Positions 27,255 through 36,591 of a stretch of DNA of 64,000 bases are shown piece by piece. A program made the translations under genes and the position numbers. The notes beneath the pieces were generated by a model. That model worked only from the letters and a program-made list of their open reading frames with translations. It was not told the DNA's origin and did not search any database. This stretch comes from Verrucomicrobiia bacterium (GTDB lineage Bacteria > Verrucomicrobiota > Verrucomicrobiia > Limisphaerales > CAIMTB01), in the NCBI GenBank assembly GCA_019634625.1, contig JAHCBA010000025.1, positions 1-64,000 of the forward strand. The letters are read 5' to 3'. Numbering within the stretch: position 1 is the stretch's first letter; every line of letters begins with the position of its first letter.

Positions 27255-27328
27255 GTTTCAGGCCTCAGACTTCAGGCCTCAGGTTTCAGGCCTCAGGTTT
27301 CAGGTTTCAACTTTCAGGTCTCAGGCTT
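27255..27328. repeat. Low-complexity TTTCAGGCCTCAGG repeat
   Basis: About 74 bases made of alternating short words TTTCAGG, CCTCAGG and close variants. It lies between the start of the multicopper oxidase gene and the end of gcvT. It is a simple repeat of 7 or 14 bases with several variants, and no coding role is seen. Confidence 0.85.
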
Positions 27329-27364
27329 CCGCCATCTGCCCGCAACACTCCTTGGGTGGACCGA

Positions 27365-28528
27365 TCATGCCGACTTGCCGGACGGACGGCAATAGAGAGG
27401 TCGGCGCGCGATTTCGGCGGGGTATCGGCGTCCGCGGATCTCGATCCAGACGGCCTGACCGGGGGTGGCGAAGGCGGTGGGGAGGTAGGCCATGCCAATG
27501 CCGGTACCGAGGGAGGGACTGAGCGTGCCGCTGGTGGTTTCGCCCAGAAGAACGCCGCCTTCCGCCTGGTCCCGGATGGGATAGTGGGGGCGGGGAGGGG
27601 GGGCGCCGGTGCCGGTCATGCGGAAGGCGACGCGGCGATGGGACAGGCCTTGCTGCTTCTGGCGGATCATCGGTTCGCGGCCGCAGAAGTCCGGCTTGTC
27701 GAGGGCCACGAAGACATCGAGCCCGGCTTCGATGGGGGTGCGCTGCCCGGTCAATTCCTGGCCGTAGAGCGGGAAGCCCATCTCGGTGCGGAGGGTGTCC
27801 CGGGCGCCCAGACCGCAGGGTTTGAGGCCGTGGGGGCGGCCGGCGTCGAGGCAGACGTTCCAGAGTTCGGCAACGATCGCATTCGGGGCGACCAGCTCGA
27901 AGCCATCCTCGCCCGTATATCCGGTGCGGGCGCACCAGACGGGTTGGCCGCGAAAGGTGTGGCGGGCGATGCGATTGCGGGGGAGTTGGGAGGCGCGGAG
28001 GGGGGTGGCATCCCCTGGGGCGGAGGCGGAGGGCGGGAGCACCTCGTCGATGAACGACGGCGTGAGCGGTCCCTGGAGGGCCAGGGCGGACAGGTCGGCG
28101 GAGGCGTTCGTCAGCCGCACGCCTTGCCCGAGGCCGGATTCGGCCAGGCGCTGCCCGATCCAGGCGAAGTCGGCGGCGACGCGGGTGGCGTTGACGATGA
28201 GAAGGTAGGCGTCGGGGCCGGTGCGATAGGCGAAGAGGTCATCGAGGACCCCGCCGTCGGGGAGGCAGAGCAGGGTGTACTGGCCGGCGCCCGGGGTGAG
28301 TTTGCGGAGATCGTTGGTGAGGAGGCCGTTCAGGAACGCTTCCGCGTCCGGACCGGCGGCCTCGATCTCGCCCATGTGGGAGATGTCGAAGAGGCCGGCG
28401 GCGGATCGGACCGCGAGGTGTTCGTCGCGGATGCCGGAGTACTGGACCGGCATTTCCCAGCCGCCGAAATCGACCATGCGGGCGCCGAGCTGGAGATGAG
28501 CGGGATGAAGGGGCGTCCTCTGCAACAT
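27365..28528 (-). CDS. gcvT: Glycine cleavage system aminomethyltransferase (T protein)
   Basis: A 387-residue GcvT, which moves the methylene group from the lipoyl-bound intermediate of H protein to tetrahydrofolate and releases ammonia. It starts TPLHPAHLQLGARMVDFGGW, then EHLAVRSAAGLFDISHMGE, and carries YTGEDGFELVAP and LGARDTLRTEMGFPLYGQEL, all standard. The C-terminal barrel follows, with RREPMI-like and ETTSGTLSPSLGTGIGMAY segments. gcvH and gcvP are not in the window. No glycine riboswitch was seen upstream (28529-28609). Confidence 0.96.
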   Translation of the reverse strand: MLQRTPLHPAHLQLGARMVDFGGWEMPVQYSGIRDEHLAVRSAAGLFDISHMGEIEAAGPDAEAFLNGLLTNDLRKLTPGAGQYTLLCLPDGGVLDDLFAYRTGPDAYLLIVNATRVAADFAWIGQRLAESGLGQGVRLTNASADLSALALQGPLTPSFIDEVLPPSASAPGDATPLRASQLPRNRIARHTFRGQPVWCARTGYTGEDGFELVAPNAIVAELWNVCLDAGRPHGLKPCGLGARDTLRTEMGFPLYGQELTGQRTPIEAGLDVFVALDKPDFCGREPMIRQKQQGLSHRRVAFRMTGTGAPPPRPHYPIRDQAEGGVLLGETTSGTLSPSLGTGIGMAYLPTAFATPGQAVWIEIRGRRYPAEIARRPLYCRPSGKSA

Positions 28529-28609
28529 GGGTCCGAGGGTAGCGGGCGGGGGATGGGCGCCAAGGCGGATGACGCCCTCCTCCGGACGGACACGAAGACG
28601 GGATGGAGG

Positions 28610-31600
28610 TCAGAGCCCGAAGACCAGCCGGTAGAACCGCCAGGGGACGTCCCGGGGATGGACGGCTGTGGCGGGCGGACCGTCGTCGATCCATTCCATG
28701 GTCGTGCCGGTTCCGACGATGGGAGGAAAGACGGGGTGCCAGGACGTGGTGGGATCCGTGTACTGGATGGTGTAGGGGCGGTTGAAGTCGGTGGGGAACC
28801 GGAACCGGAAGCGGCCGTCATCGAGGCGGAACGTCTCGCCGGTGGTGAAGACCACCGGGATACCGCAGAGGGAGCCGACATTGGCGACACGGGCCGGGGC
28901 GATCGTGTGGGAGATCCAGCCCAGGCCGAGCTGCCCGTGGGAATTGGAGCCCCAGGCGTAGAGGTGGCAGTCGTCTCCGACGGCGAGCGTGTGGTTTTGC
29001 CCGGCGGCGACGGCGATCCATCCGCGGACCGAAGGGGGCAGGGAAACGGGAGTGGGGGCGGGAATGTGATGGGCGGAGGTTCCCACTCCGAGCTGGCCTT
29101 CGAAGTTGCGTCCCCAGCCGAACAGCCGTCCGTCGTCGCTCAGCGCGAGGGCGTGTTCGCCACCTGCGGCGACGGAGTGCCAGCCGGTGACGCCCTCGGG
29201 TCGGACCAGGCGGGTGGGGACATCCAGGGCGCGATCCTGGTTGAGGGTGAGGCCAAGGTAGAGTTCGCCGTCGTCGCCCCGCAGGATGACCTGGGATCCC
29301 GATCCATCGACCGCGAGCCAACGGCGGACGCCCTCGGGGAAGGGACACTCGTAGGAGCGGTCGGTGGTGAGGTCCCAGGGGTCGATGAGGTGATGAAAGG
29401 CCCGGCCGTCGGCGGTGAGCGTGGTGGTCCTGCCAAAGTAGCCCAGGACGAAATCCGACCATTCCAAACGGGCGGCGAAGTCGTGCCGGTCGCGTCCGTC
29501 CTCGTACAGCACGCCGTCGTCCCCGAGGGCATAGAGGACGCGTTGAAGCATGCCCAGCTTACGCCATGCCCGGACGTTCGGCGGGAACGGGATGGCGGTT
29601 TCGCCATTTCGATAGAGGACACCGTTCCCGGCGATCGCCCAGGAGGAGCCGCGATTGGGATTGGGATCCGGGATGTGCACGGGGAACCACTGGCCGGGCA
29701 CGATCCATTGGGCGAGGTCGCTGGCTCCCCCGACGATGGTGGTCCAGCGGCCGACCTCCGGCGGCCACTGGGCGGTCCTGACGAAGACACTGTTCTGAGA
29801 TGGACCGAGCCCGAAATGGTGTTGGAACAGGCCGCTGACCTGGAGCATGCCGGCGGCGTTGAGGATGTAGGATCCCTGCGCGGCCGGGCCGGCGAACACC
29901 CGGGGCCTCGGGAGATCCGTTCCCTCGACGACGGTCACGGCGACGGACGGACTGCGGAGCGTGACGCCGGAGGGCATGTGGGCTTCGACTTCCAGTTGGT
30001 ACATCCCGGGTTCGGCCGGATGCCATGACAGGACGTAGGGCGCTTCGAGCGCCCGGCCGATTTCCACTCCATTGGCAAAGTAGAAGATGGCGAGCGGGCG
30101 GGTCTCCGGATCGGGGAGACGGGCCTCCAGGGGCACTTCCGCCGGGACCCGGAAGACCGATCCGTCGGCCGGAACCACCAGCCGGATTCCCAGATGGTCC
30201 AGCGACAGGAGGAATTCGCCGGTGGCATCCCGCGGGCCGAGCACGGCGATGTGATAGGTCTGATCGCGTTCGGCAAGGAAGGCGATCGTCGGGCGCGGCG
30301 TTCCCGGAAGGGTGAGGTCCGGGATCGCGGTCAGCGAACCGAGTTGGGACCCGGAAAACAGGCGCACCGTGAGCGACGGGGCGGAGGCGGTCTGGGACAC
30401 CGCCGAAATCTCCACGGGGCCGCCGGCCGGGGCGGTCCAGGTCCACCAGGCGGAGACGGCGTCGGCGGTTCCGAACAGCGCCACTTCGGCCGATTCGAGG
30501 GTGGCACCCTGGAGCGATCCGCGGGTCCGGACGACTCCGCCCTCGATCCTGGCGCGATCGGCGAACGAGTCGTTGACGGGGCGCAGGGCGAGGTCGAAGA
30601 CGATCCGGCCCTCCTCGCCGAACGCGCCGTCCACCAGGAACAGGTAGGTGGCGCCTTCCTCGACCCGCCACCGGAAGACGGGGCTCCAGATGCTGATGAC
30701 GACCTTGCCGACGTAGGTGGCCAGGGACGGCGAATCCCCGAGGAAGGCGGCCAGGAGTGCGTGGAAGGACGGGCCGTTGGGGTGGTGGGTGCCCGAGGCC
30801 GTCAGTTCGATCATGCCGGAGGCCGGGGCGGTCCAGCGATACCAGATCGAACGGCCCCCTTCGTTGGTGCCCCAGAGGCCCTCCGCGCCCATGCGGTAGT
30901 CGATCGCCTCGCGGGTGGCGGCCACGTTGCTGCCGGTGACGCGGGCCCGGGTGCCGCCCAGCTCGATGGCCCGCTGGTGATCGTCATTGGCCGGGCGAAC
31001 GGACATCGGCAGGGGTGCCGAGGCGGCCGCGAATCCTTCGGCATTCGTGGCGCGCACCTGCCAGACGAACGTGCCGGGCTCCTCCAGGGGAATGTCCCAT
31101 GCGTATTCAGACTGGTCGCCGGGCATGGATGCGACGGGCACACCGTCGCGGAGGAGGTGGACTTCGGACAGCACCCGTTCCCGATGGATCCGGTCGAGGA
31201 GGAACCGGTACGACTCGGAGGCATCGGGGCCGCGGGGGTTCGGGTCGGTGCGGAGCGCGAGGTCGGCGGAGGCGAGATGGAGGGTCATGGGCGACTCCGG
31301 TTCGACCAGTACATCGGCGACGACGAGGTAGATGCGTCCCCGGGTGGCGTGAAACTCGCAGGAACCGAGACCTGTGGACGTCAGGGTGCCTGACACCGGG
31401 CTCGTTCCGTCCAGGACCGCGAACGCCACGCCCGAACCGGTCGGTCCGGGGACTCCGACCGTGACGTGGCCGGTGCGACTGGCAGTCCATTCCCACCAGA
31501 GCGTCCGGCCCAGGGCCTCCGGGAAGGGCCGCGGTTCGTCGGGTTCGGTCGTGGCGCGGGTGAAATCCATGACGGCCCGGGGTGCGTCGCCCTCGAGAAT

Positions 31601-33847
31601 CGCACGGTGGGCAAAATCGTCGTTGGGAGGTCCGCCCAGGCGCACCTGGATGGAGACCGGTTCGGATCGGTGGAGGGTTCCGCCCAGCACGGCTTCGACG
31701 GCCAGTTCGACCGATCCAGGTTCGAGCGGACGCCAGGCGATCTCGAAGGGAGGCTCGACGACACTCCCGATCGGGGCGCCGTTGGCGTAGAAGGTCGCTT
31801 CGGTGACCGCTTCCCCTTCCGGATCCGGAACGGCGCGCAGCCGGATTTCGTCCCCCGCCTGGAACAGGGAGCCGGGTCGCGGCTCGTCCAGCCGGATGGG
31901 CGGCAGCCCGGCGATCATATAGGTCGAGAACGCCAGGTCCGTGCTGCCGGTGCCGTCCGGCTTGAGGTCCGGAATGGTCCAGGAACCTCCGGGCCAGCGG
32001 ATCCACAGGTCGCCACCCGGGTACAGATCGAAGAAACAGGTCCGGATCGTGTACTGGGAGGCGTTCCTGGATTCGGGCGCCTCGGTGGAGAACACCAGGG
32101 CGTAACGCCGCCCCGCTTCGAGGTAGATGGCCTGATCCGCGAAATGGGCCTCGACGCCGGTGTTCAGGGCCGGGACGGCCACGCTTCCGAGGAGGGGTCC
32201 CTCGGGACGTCCCTCCACGGTTTCACGAAGTTCCACGAGGGTGGGCCATTCCTGGGCGGGACTCCCCGCATTTCCCGAGAAGAGGACGTGATGAAAGCGG
32301 CCGGAGATGGATGGGGTGAAGGTCTGGGCCAGTTCGCGCAGGCCCGGGCCCGGGCGCAGATCGGCGGCGCTGCAGGATTGCGGCTGGGTCTGATCGAGGC
32401 GTGGCCCGGTGTCGGCGACGACCGTCAGCCGGGCCCGCCGGCTTTCAGTCACCCCGTATTCGTTCGTCACCTCGACCCGGTACTCGCCCTCGTCGGAGCG
32501 GTTGACCTCGGGGAATTCCAGGAAGGGCCAGTTGGCGCCCGGGATCGGCTCGTCTCCGCGATACCATTGAAACGCGGGCCAGTCCCGGGACAACTGCCGC
32601 ACCAGCAGTGTGGCCTTGGAGGACTCGACCACCGTGAGGTCGTCGGGCCCGGAGAGGATGAGCGGACGGCCGACGGCCACGCCGACCGCCTCGCTGGTGG
32701 CGGAGTAACCGGCATGGCTGACCACCACCCGGTAGAATCCCGCATCGGTCTCTCCCACCTCGGGAACCATCAGGCGGGGCCCGGTGCCGCCGGGGATCGG
32801 GACGCCGTCGCGGAGCCATTGATAGGAAGGCACGCCGCGGGCCACCGCCTCGACCTCGATCTGCAACGGCATGCCCGGTTCCAGGACGGTGTGGGGCGGC
32901 AGATAGGCGATGAAAGGGGCCAGCGTCCAGGCGAAGCTGCTCTGGCCGCCGGCGTAGATGGCGACCACGTCCTTGAGGCCGGACGGCGGCGCTCCGTCGG
33001 AGCCCCAGCCCATGACGGTCCCGTCGGCCTTGAGAATCAGGCTGCTGTGCCGTCCCGCCGCGACGGCGGTGGCGTTCGTGATGCCCTCGACCCGTTCGCC
33101 CTCGGGATGCTCCTGGGAGATGTGCAGGACGGTTCCGTCATGGCGCAGGAGGAGGGCGTGGGACAAGCCCTGGGCGATGGCCGCGACGTTCCGTTGGAGG
33201 GACATCAAATGGCGATACCCGGGCGTGGCAAACGGTCCCCAGGCGACGACGGACCCGTCCCGACGGAGGGCCAGAAAGGCGCCGCCACAGCCGGCAATCG
33301 CCAGGGCGTCGTCGATCTCCGGAACTTCAGCGACCCTGAGGGACCATTCGTCGCCCCAGGTCAGGACCCGTCCGTCGGCGCGGAGGGCCGCGGCAAGGCG
33401 ATCCGTGGCGGCCACGGCGACGAGATGGTTCAGGCCCTCGGGCATGACGATCTCGGGTCGAGGCCCGGGGGGACCCTCCATGGTGCCTTCCATGCGACCC
33501 CAGGTGACCACTGTTCCGTCCCCCCGAAGGGCGACGGCGAAGAACTCGCCGATGGCCATGTCCACGACGTCGGTGAGGTCGAGGGGACGGAATTCATCGT
33601 AGAGGACCGGCCCACGGGGATAGGCCAGGCCGTCGGGGGGGATGAAGTATCCGTGGGCGAGGTTGAAGGTCACGCCGGCCGCGATGGCCCGGCCGCCCCA
33701 GGTGCCGGTGGGGATGATCCTCCAGCCCCAGTTGACGATCATGCCTTCCTGCGGCCACGGGGCGGCCCCGATGGGCCCGGAGAGGGCGGCCAAGGTCACG
33801 AGACAACACCCCAACCGCCGCACACCCGGGAAGAATCGAGAGTTCAT
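28610..33847 (-). CDS. Giant secreted protein: RCC1 repeats at both ends, Ig-like and Big domains between
   Basis: A 1745-residue exported protein. The signal peptide is LGCCLVTLAALSGPIGAAP. RCC1-type repeats fill about 35-310 (VAAGRHSSLILKADGTVMGW). Ig-like domains follow (SYQWLRDGVPIPGGTGPRL; FQWYRGDEPIPGANWPFLEF). A carbohydrate-like jelly roll (FTPSISGRFHHVLFSGNAGS), two Big domains with EATFYANGAPIGSVVEPPFE and FYFANGVEIGRALEAPYV, and three repeats starting PPNDDFAHRAIL, ANDDHQRAIELG and VNDSFADRARIEG come next. RCC1 repeats return at about 1500-1680 (GWGRNFEGQLGVGTSAHH). It ends in the FYR module (PWRFYRLVFGL). It is probably an adhesion or scaffold surface protein. ATG 33847 starts the signal peptide. 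It is divergent from the PpiD-like gene. Confidence 0.8.
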   Translation of the reverse strand: MNSRFFPGVRRLGCCLVTLAALSGPIGAAPWPQEGMIVNWGWRIIPTGTWGGRAIAAGVTFNLAHGYFIPPDGLAYPRGPVLYDEFRPLDLTDVVDMAIGEFFAVALRGDGTVVTWGRMEGTMEGPPGPRPEIVMPEGLNHLVAVAATDRLAAALRADGRVLTWGDEWSLRVAEVPEIDDALAIAGCGGAFLALRRDGSVVAWGPFATPGYRHLMSLQRNVAAIAQGLSHALLLRHDGTVLHISQEHPEGERVEGITNATAVAAGRHSSLILKADGTVMGWGSDGAPPSGLKDVVAIYAGGQSSFAWTLAPFIAYLPPHTVLEPGMPLQIEVEAVARGVPSYQWLRDGVPIPGGTGPRLMVPEVGETDAGFYRVVVSHAGYSATSEAVGVAVGRPLILSGPDDLTVVESSKATLLVRQLSRDWPAFQWYRGDEPIPGANWPFLEFPEVNRSDEGEYRVEVTNEYGVTESRRARLTVVADTGPRLDQTQPQSCSAADLRPGPGLRELAQTFTPSISGRFHHVLFSGNAGSPAQEWPTLVELRETVEGRPEGPLLGSVAVPALNTGVEAHFADQAIYLEAGRRYALVFSTEAPESRNASQYTIRTCFFDLYPGGDLWIRWPGGSWTIPDLKPDGTGSTDLAFSTYMIAGLPPIRLDEPRPGSLFQAGDEIRLRAVPDPEGEAVTEATFYANGAPIGSVVEPPFEIAWRPLEPGSVELAVEAVLGGTLHRSEPVSIQVRLGGPPNDDFAHRAILEGDAPRAVMDFTRATTEPDEPRPFPEALGRTLWWEWTASRTGHVTVGVPGPTGSGVAFAVLDGTSPVSGTLTSTGLGSCEFHATRGRIYLVVADVLVEPESPMTLHLASADLALRTDPNPRGPDASESYRFLLDRIHRERVLSEVHLLRDGVPVASMPGDQSEYAWDIPLEEPGTFVWQVRATNAEGFAAASAPLPMSVRPANDDHQRAIELGGTRARVTGSNVAATREAIDYRMGAEGLWGTNEGGRSIWYRWTAPASGMIELTASGTHHPNGPSFHALLAAFLGDSPSLATYVGKVVISIWSPVFRWRVEEGATYLFLVDGAFGEEGRIVFDLALRPVNDSFADRARIEGGVVRTRGSLQGATLESAEVALFGTADAVSAWWTWTAPAGGPVEISAVSQTASAPSLTVRLFSGSQLGSLTAIPDLTLPGTPRPTIAFLAERDQTYHIAVLGPRDATGEFLLSLDHLGIRLVVPADGSVFRVPAEVPLEARLPDPETRPLAIFYFANGVEIGRALEAPYVLSWHPAEPGMYQLEVEAHMPSGVTLRSPSVAVTVVEGTDLPRPRVFAGPAAQGSYILNAAGMLQVSGLFQHHFGLGPSQNSVFVRTAQWPPEVGRWTTIVGGASDLAQWIVPGQWFPVHIPDPNPNRGSSWAIAGNGVLYRNGETAIPFPPNVRAWRKLGMLQRVLYALGDDGVLYEDGRDRHDFAARLEWSDFVLGYFGRTTTLTADGRAFHHLIDPWDLTTDRSYECPFPEGVRRWLAVDGSGSQVILRGDDGELYLGLTLNQDRALDVPTRLVRPEGVTGWHSVAAGGEHALALSDDGRLFGWGRNFEGQLGVGTSAHHIPAPTPVSLPPSVRGWIAVAAGQNHTLAVGDDCHLYAWGSNSHGQLGLGWISHTIAPARVANVGSLCGIPVVFTTGETFRLDDGRFRFRFPTDFNRPYTIQYTDPTTSWHPVFPPIVGTGTTMEWIDDGPPATAVHPRDVPWRFYRLVFGL

Positions 33848-34022
33848 GGAATGGCGGGCCGTTGACCCGGCACTGTCATGGAATCCCAATCGGGCCCGGG
33901 TGGCGAGTCAATGGCCAAGGGGCGGGTTGGGATGCACCGGGATGGGGAGGGGAAGCTCGAAAGCGTTTGACCGGATTTTTCGTTGGCGGCTAGGGTCCCG
34001 TTCCTTTGCGTCGGGAAATCGT

Positions 34023-35720
34023 ATGTTCCAGTTCATCCGCAAGAACCAAGCGATCGGGCTGATCTTCATCGGGATCGTGATCGTCAGCTTTGTGATCTTC
34101 TTCTCGCCCAACCAGCCGGGCATGGGCGGTGGGGGGGTGCCACGCGGGGCCCTGGGGAGCATCGGGGGCCGGGCCATCGACTACGACGACTACATGGCGG
34201 CGCTGAAAGAGGCGCGCCTCGGGTACTGGCTGCGCGAAGGCGAGTGGCCGACGGGCAGCGGTCGGGGCTGGGACGAGGAGACGCAGGTGATCAACCGGCT
34301 GTTCCTGCTGGACGAGGCGCGACGGTTGGGAATCGAGGTGACCGACGAGGTGGCGGCGGCGCGGATCGTGGAGCTGCCCTTTTTGCGGGATGAACGGACA
34401 GGGACCTTCAACCGGGCGGCGTACGAGCAGTTTCTGGGGGTGATCTTGCAGCAGGGGGGGCTGGCACGGACGGACTTCGAGCGGTTCATGCGGCGCGAGG
34501 TGGCATTGCAGCATCTGGTTCAACTGACGGGAATGAGCGGGGCCCTGGTGCCGCCGCGGGAGGCCGAGGCCCGGTACCTGGAGGCGAACCGGCAGTATTC
34601 CGGGTCGGTGGTGGTCTTCGCGGCGAGCAATTACGTCGCCCAGGTGGATCTGAGCCCGGACGCCATCGGGCGGCATTACACGAACCGGATGGCGGAGTAC
34701 CGGATTCCCGAGCGGATGGTGGTGCGGTATGTGCGGTTTGCGGCGACCCAATTCATGGCCGAGGCGGAGACGGAGTTCAACACCAGCACCAATTTCGCGC
34801 AGATGATCGATGCAGCCATTCAGCAGCGCGATGCTGAGACATTCCGGGATGCCGAGGGCAATCCGCAGTCGCCGGAGGCGGCCCGGACGGACATGACGGA
34901 GGAGTTCAAGCGTAACCTGGCGCTGAGCCTGGCCCGGCGGAAGGCAAACGAATTTGCGAACCGGCTGTACCAGATGGAGCCGGTGCCCGATTCGCTCGAC
35001 CGTCTGGCGGAGGAATTGGGGATGGAGGCGCAGCGGAGTTTTCCGTTCAACGCCTTCGAGCCGGCACCGGGAATGAGGGTGCCATCCACCTTCAACCGGG
35101 CCGCCTTCGCCCTGTCGGCGGAGGAGCCGTTTGCCACGCCGGTGATTGGTGAAGAGGCGGTGTATGTGTATGCCTTCGACCGGCGGATCCCCCCCGATGT
35201 GCAGCCGCTGGAGCTGGTTTGGGACCGGGTGACGGAGTCGTTGCGGCGTTCGGAATCGCGTTCCCTGGCAGAGGCTGCTGGTCGGGCCTTTGCGGCGGCA
35301 GCACAAGCGGCCGTGGCCGAGGGGAAGAGCTTTGAGGAGGCGTCCGCCGAGGCGGGGTATGCGGCCATTCCCGTGGATCGGTTCGCGCGCTCGACGGTGA
35401 GCCTTCCGCAGCTTGGGCTGCGTCCGACGGTGTCAGAGCTCCTTCGGGTGGCGGAGAGTCTCGACGTGGGGAAGATCAGCGGGTTTACCTCGTCGTTCGA
35501 TGGGGGATTTGTCCTCTTCCTGGGTTCGAAGGAACCGGCACCCGAGGAGGAATTGCGGCGCGAACTGCCGGAATTCCTGTCGCAGGCGCGGCAGTTGGGG
35601 CGATTCTCGGCCTTCATGGAGTGGGAAAGAAAGCGGTTCGCCGCGGCCGATGTGCGGTTCCCCGGGCGATCGGGCGCCGGGTCCGAGACCGCCGCCGCGC
35701 CGATGACCGGCGCGCAGTGA
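34023..35720 (+). CDS. PpiD/SurA-like membrane-anchored periplasmic chaperone
   Basis: A 565-residue protein. MFQFIRKNQAIGLIFIGIVI begins a single N-terminal membrane anchor as in PpiD. A SurA_N-like helical chaperone domain follows (about 45-230: EETQVINRLFLLDEARRLGI, FNRAAYEQFLGVILQQGG, LSPDAIGRHYTNRMAEYRIP). Where PpiD has a parvulin rotamase, I see no convincing rotamase core; instead there is a helical stretch and a segment rich in Ala/Glu. So it is likely a chaperone for exported proteins, with isomerase activity doubtful. Length is near that of E. coli PpiD. ATG 34023. It lies 19 bases before the pseudouridine synthase gene. Confidence 0.8.
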   Translation: MFQFIRKNQAIGLIFIGIVIVSFVIFFSPNQPGMGGGGVPRGALGSIGGRAIDYDDYMAALKEARLGYWLREGEWPTGSGRGWDEETQVINRLFLLDEARRLGIEVTDEVAAARIVELPFLRDERTGTFNRAAYEQFLGVILQQGGLARTDFERFMRREVALQHLVQLTGMSGALVPPREAEARYLEANRQYSGSVVVFAASNYVAQVDLSPDAIGRHYTNRMAEYRIPERMVVRYVRFAATQFMAEAETEFNTSTNFAQMIDAAIQQRDAETFRDAEGNPQSPEAARTDMTEEFKRNLALSLARRKANEFANRLYQMEPVPDSLDRLAEELGMEAQRSFPFNAFEPAPGMRVPSTFNRAAFALSAEEPFATPVIGEEAVYVYAFDRRIPPDVQPLELVWDRVTESLRRSESRSLAEAAGRAFAAAAQAAVAEGKSFEEASAEAGYAAIPVDRFARSTVSLPQLGLRPTVSELLRVAESLDVGKISGFTSSFDGGFVLFLGSKEPAPEEELRRELPEFLSQARQLGRFSAFMEWERKRFAAADVRFPGRSGAGSETAAAPMTGAQ

Positions 35721-35739
35721 GCGGCCCTGCCGCTGTGCG

Positions 35740-36591
35740 ATGAACGATTCCTCGGAGCGCCCGCCGGCGTGCCTCAAACTTTCGTCCCCCGAGACCCGGG
35801 AGTATTGGGAGGTCCCGGTGGTGTTCGAGGATGAGCACCTGCTCGCGGTGGACAAGCCATCGGGTTTGCTCACCTCGCCGGATCGTTACGATCCGCAGCG
35901 GCCGAACCTGATGGGCCTCCTTCATGCCCACATTCGGCGGGGAGTTCCCTGGGTACGGGAGCGTGGCCTGACCTACCTTGCCAATGCCCACCGGCTCGAC
36001 TTCGAGACTTCCGGGGTCCTGTTGCTGGCAAAGTCGAAACCTGTCCTCACCGCGCTGGCCGATCTGTTCGGGTCCGAGAAGCCGATCAAGACCTACCATG
36101 CCCTGGCGCATGGCGGGCCGCCCGAGGATGCATGGACGGTGGAGGCGAAGCTGGGTCCGCACCCAACGCGGCCCGGGGTGATGCGGGTGCATCCGAAGTT
36201 CGGCAAGCGAAGTCGCACCGACTGCCGGGTCATCACCCGATTCAACGGGTTCGTGTGGCTGGAATGCCGGCCGCTTACGGGTCGGACCCACCAGATCCGG
36301 GTGCATCTCCAATGGGCGAAGTGCCCGATCGTCGGGGATGCCCTGTACGGGGGTGGCCCGCTGTGGTTGTCGGAGGTCAAGCCGGGCTATCGGCGATCCC
36401 GGAACAAGGAGGAGCGACCATTGATGGCACGGGTGGCGCTGCATGCCTCGATATTGGAATTGGCCCATCCGGTGACGGGCGAACCGACGCGCATGGAATG
36501 CCCGATCCCCAGGGACCTCCGGGTCGCGCTCAAGTACCTCGAACGGTACGCCCTGCCGGGCTCGCTGTCGGGAGTTGCGCCGACGCTCTGA
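35740..36591 (+). CDS. RluA-family pseudouridine synthase
   Basis: A 283-residue RNA pseudouridine synthase of the RluA family. The catalytic Asp lies in AHRLDFETSGVLLLAKS (about 87-103). The start VVFEDEHLLAVDKPSGLLTSP and the late motif CRPLTGRTHQIRVHLQWAKCPIVGD are typical. No S4 domain is present at the N-terminus, as in RluA/RluC-short and TruC types. The target (23S rRNA or tRNA) cannot be chosen from sequence alone. It is 19 bases downstream of the PpiD-like gene and likely cotranscribed. Confidence 0.92.
   Translation: MNDSSERPPACLKLSSPETREYWEVPVVFEDEHLLAVDKPSGLLTSPDRYDPQRPNLMGLLHAHIRRGVPWVRERGLTYLANAHRLDFETSGVLLLAKSKPVLTALADLFGSEKPIKTYHALAHGGPPEDAWTVEAKLGPHPTRPGVMRVHPKFGKRSRTDCRVITRFNGFVWLECRPLTGRTHQIRVHLQWAKCPIVGDALYGGGPLWLSEVKPGYRRSRNKEERPLMARVALHASILELAHPVTGEPTRMECPIPRDLRVALKYLERYALPGSLSGVAPTL

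Noticed and set aside
25117-27522. Plus-strand 801-residue frame opposite the multicopper oxidase
   Set aside because: Asp/Gly/Val/Glu-rich antisense of a real gene with all four copper motifs on the other strand.
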